In this document: positions 62,176-64,000 of the stretch, piece by piece
Layout of the letters: every line of letters starts with the position of its first letter
How positions within the stretch are numbered: position 1 is the first letter of the stretch
Assembly: GCF_900104025.1 (NCBI RefSeq)
Contig: NZ_FNIQ01000004.1
Location: 372,001-436,000 of the forward strand
Length of the DNA stretch: 64,000 nt
Source: Geodermatophilus sp. DSM 45219
GTDB taxonomy: Bacteria; Actinomycetota; Actinomycetes; Mycobacteriales; Geodermatophilaceae
Reading direction: 5' to 3'
Translations under genes and position numbers: made by a program
The notes under the pieces: model-generated
What the model was told of the DNA's origin: nothing
What the model saw: the letters and a program-made list of their open reading frames with translations, nothing else
The model's database searches: none

Positions 62176-62760
62176 TCACTCCCTGTGCTTCCCCCGGCCG
62201 CTGACGGCGTCGCGCAGGTGGTCGAGGAGGCTGGCGACCGGCCCGGCGACGGTGCGGACGAGACCCTCGTTCGGCGTCATCGGGTGCGGCCGGGTGGGCG
62301 CCATCGCCTTGACCCGCTCGACGTCCTGCGCCATCTCCACCAGCTGCTCGCGGGTGAACGTCGCCCGCAGCTCGGTGAACATCCGGCTCTCCTCGTGCTC
62401 GACGTGGGAGCGGATCTCGCGGATCAGCGTCGCCACCTCGGTGTCGAACTGCGGGTCCTCGGGGTCCATCCGCTCGAGGCGCTTCATGGTCTCCTCGGCC
62501 TCGGCGTGCTCGTGCTTGGAGTTCTCGGCCTCCTCGCGGTCGACCTGCTCCTCGACCCTGGGGTAGACCCGGGTCTCCTCGGCGACGGAGTGCTTGACCA
62601 GCCCGATGGTCACCTCGTCGACCAGCTCGCGCTTGCGCCGCAGGACCTCGGGGTCGGTCTGCCCGAGCAAGCCCTCCAGCTCGGTGAAGATGCGGTCGAA
62701 CTCGCGGTGGTCGGCGCTGAGCAGGTCCACCACGTCGCGCTGGCTGTCGGTCTCGGTCAC
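62176..62760 (-). CDS. Hemerythrin-like HHE-domain protein
   Basis: A 194-aa hemerythrin HHE cation-binding protein. Likely iron ligands are in LLSADHREFDRIF, VKHSVAEETRVYP, KHEHAEAEETM and HVEHEESRMF. Such four-helix di-iron proteins bind oxygen or act in iron and stress handling. GTG 62760 follows AGGAG with seven bases spacing. A C-terminal basic, Pro-rich tail follows the helical domain. Confidence 0.87.
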   Translation of the reverse strand: MTETDSQRDVVDLLSADHREFDRIFTELEGLLGQTDPEVLRRKRELVDEVTIGLVKHSVAEETRVYPRVEEQVDREEAENSKHEHAEAEETMKRLERMDPEDPQFDTEVATLIREIRSHVEHEESRMFTELRATFTREQLVEMAQDVERVKAMAPTRPHPMTPNEGLVRTVAGPVASLLDHLRDAVSGRGKHRE

Positions 62761-62888
62761 GGCTGGCTCCTGGGGTGCGGGGACGCTCCGTGGGTTCCCC
62801 GTGCCGGGCGCGCGCACACGCCGCGACGCCGTCCGCCGGAACGGGGTCGGCGCGTTTCCCGACCTGTGAGCTGGGGCACAACTCGGTC

Positions 62889-63149
62889 GTGCAGTCCTAC
62901 GCCGTGGGGTTCGCCCGCCCTGATCGTTGGTCACCGGGTCGGCCGACCGAGCAGACCAGGCCGTGGCACGCCGTCGAGGCACACCGGCCGCCGTCCGAGC
63001 TGGACGGGGAGGTGGAGCTGGCCGTGTGCGGGGCGATCGTGCAGGTGTGGGGGTCCCAGGAGTGGCAGCGGGTCGGCGCCGGGCGGACGGCGTGCCCGGA
63101 GTGCCGCGAGCTGACCTCCGTGCAGCGGTCGCTCAGCCGGATCGGCTGA
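62889..63149 (+). CDS. Small zinc-ribbon-like protein
   Basis: An 86-aa protein with one short Cys arrangement: AVCGAIVQVW and, 22 residues later, TACPECREL, a C-x(n)-C-x2-C pattern. The N-terminal 50 residues are polar and include HAVEAHRPP. Resembles small actinobacterial zinc-finger-like proteins with no known function. GTG 62889 is a provisional start; the open frame continues upstream with no domain content. Confidence 0.5.
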   Translation: MQSYAVGFARPDRWSPGRPTEQTRPWHAVEAHRPPSELDGEVELAVCGAIVQVWGSQEWQRVGAGRTACPECRELTSVQRSLSRIG

Positions 63150-63161
63150 GCGACCGGTCCC

Positions 63162-64000
63162 TCAGCGGCGGTCGGGTCGCCGTCCGCTGATCGCCGACAA
63201 GCCGGTGATCTCCCGGCCGACGATGAGCGCCTGCACCGAGTCGGTGCCCTCGAACGTGAAGACCGCCTCCATGTCGGCGTGGTGGCGGGCCACGTGGTGG
63301 TCGATGAGGATGCCGTCGCCGCCGAGGATGTCGCGGGCGTCGGCCACGATCGCCCGCGCCTTGGCGGCGTGGTTCATCTTGGCCAGCGAGGCCATCGCGG
63401 CGGTCATCCGCCCCGCGTCGGCGAGCTTGGACAGCCGCCAGCACATCAGCTGCATCGCGGTGATCTCCGCCAGCATCCGGGCGAGCTTGTCCTGCACCAG
63501 CTGGTAGCCGGCGATCGGCTGGCCGAACTGCTCGCGCTGCAGCGCGTGTGCCAGGGCCAGCTCGTAGGAGGCGGTGGCCAGCCCGAGTGCCCGCCAGGCG
63601 ACGGTGTAGCGGGTGCGGTCCAGCACCTGGGAGACGTCCTTGAACGAGTGGCAGTTGGCCAGCCGGTTCTCCGCCGGCACCCGGACGTCGGTCAGCGTGA
63701 TCTCGGCCTGCCACACCGCGCGCAGGGCCGTCTTGCCGGTCATGACGCGGGCCTCGTAACCCGGGGTCCCCTTGTCGACGACGTAGCCGCCGACGGCGCC
63801 GTCCTCGCCGCGGGCCCAGATGAGGACGTGGTCGGCGATCGTGCCGTTGCCGATCCACTTCTTCGCACCCGTGAGCACGAAGCCGTCGCCGTCGCGGCGG
63901 GCGGAGGTCTCCAGGCCGACGGCGTCCGAGCCGTGCGCGGGCTCGGTGAGGCCGAAGGCGCCGATCTTCTCCAGCCGCGCCATGGCGGGCAGGTACCGCT
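63162..64000 (-). CDS. Acyl-CoA dehydrogenase (glutaryl-CoA-like), N-terminus cut by the window edge
   Basis: C-terminal part of an acyl-CoA dehydrogenase: substrate-binding loop GAFGLTEPAHGSDAVGLET, FAD segment LTGAKKWIGNGTIADHVLI, the glutaryl-CoA-type QREQFGQPIAGYQLVQDKLA and the catalytic-base region EAVFTFEGTDSVQALIVGREITG, where Glu is in TFEGT. The first part, including the N-terminal helical domain, lies beyond 64000. The family oxidises glutaryl-CoA or branched acyl-CoA to enoyl-CoA with ETF as electron acceptor. Confidence 0.88.
   Translation of the reverse strand, partial: RYLPAMARLEKIGAFGLTEPAHGSDAVGLETSARRDGDGFVLTGAKKWIGNGTIADHVLIWARGEDGAVGGYVVDKGTPGYEARVMTGKTALRAVWQAEITLTDVRVPAENRLANCHSFKDVSQVLDRTRYTVAWRALGLATASYELALAHALQREQFGQPIAGYQLVQDKLARMLAEITAMQLMCWRLSKLADAGRMTAAMASLAKMNHAAKARAIVADARDILGGDGILIDHHVARHHADMEAVFTFEGTDSVQALIVGREITGLSAISGRRPDRR

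Overview
The window is about 73% GC, its genes use many GTG starts and ATGA/GTGA overlaps, and it carries a 13E12/DUF222 HNH gene, an Rv0247c-0249c-like succinate dehydrogenase and IdeR-, LexA- and PHO-like sites. Together these point to a high-GC actinobacterium, most likely a Geodermatophilaceae-type soil or rock bacterium (Blastococcus/Geodermatophilus/Modestobacter); that placement is inference from style. No rRNA, tRNA, CRISPR array, insertion sequence or phage was recognised; the region looks like ordinary chromosome.

Layout. 1-13.5 kb is an apparently complete L-rhamnose-to-pyruvate locus. On the minus strand are a LacI-type regulator, lutA and lutB. On the plus strand are a four-gene ABC importer, mutarotase, isomerase, a fused aldolase/dehydrogenase and the kinase. 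The palindrome GCCTTTATCGCGATAAAGGC occurs (one mismatch) between the divergent operons and (perfect) directly before the kinase gene. 13.5-18.5 kb is a mannitol-type PTS operon (mtlA, mtlF, a zinc dehydrogenase) divergent from a SorC-type regulator coupled to an APH-fold kinase. 18.5-23.3 kb holds small hypothetical and STAS proteins, a degenerate cation channel, a secreted 5'-nucleotidase and threonine ammonia-lyase. 23.4-27.6 kb holds a DUF222 HNH gene with a LexA box and a leaderless start, a GNAT gene, and a retron-like reverse transcriptase with a frameshift. Directly upstream of the RT is a hairpin array enclosed by 20-nt inverted repeats, the layout of a retron msr-msd.

27.6-45.3 kb holds a Tat-exported PhoD phosphatase, a probably iron-regulated degenerate ATPase beside a DUF1540 protein, a P-loop kinase, a ZIP-like membrane protein, ClpP, a sulfurtransferase, two GGDEF-EAL proteins, cytochrome bd oxidase (cydAB), a zinc dehydrogenase and a patatin-like lipase. 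45.3-64 kb holds a MalY-type lyase coupled to a YdiJ-type FAD/Fe-S oxidoreductase, a GH13 glucosidase, the sdh operon with an extra small gene, an amidotransferase, an MFS exporter coupled to a multidomain NhaA fusion, small STAS and zinc-ribbon proteins, a hemerythrin protein and a truncated acyl-CoA dehydrogenase.

The most unusual items are the candidate retron (26016-27504), the NhaA-DsbA-cNMP-thioredoxin fusion (58333-60954), and the regulatory palindromes of the rhamnose locus, including a 19/22 match inside a distant 2-hydroxyacid oxidoreductase gene.
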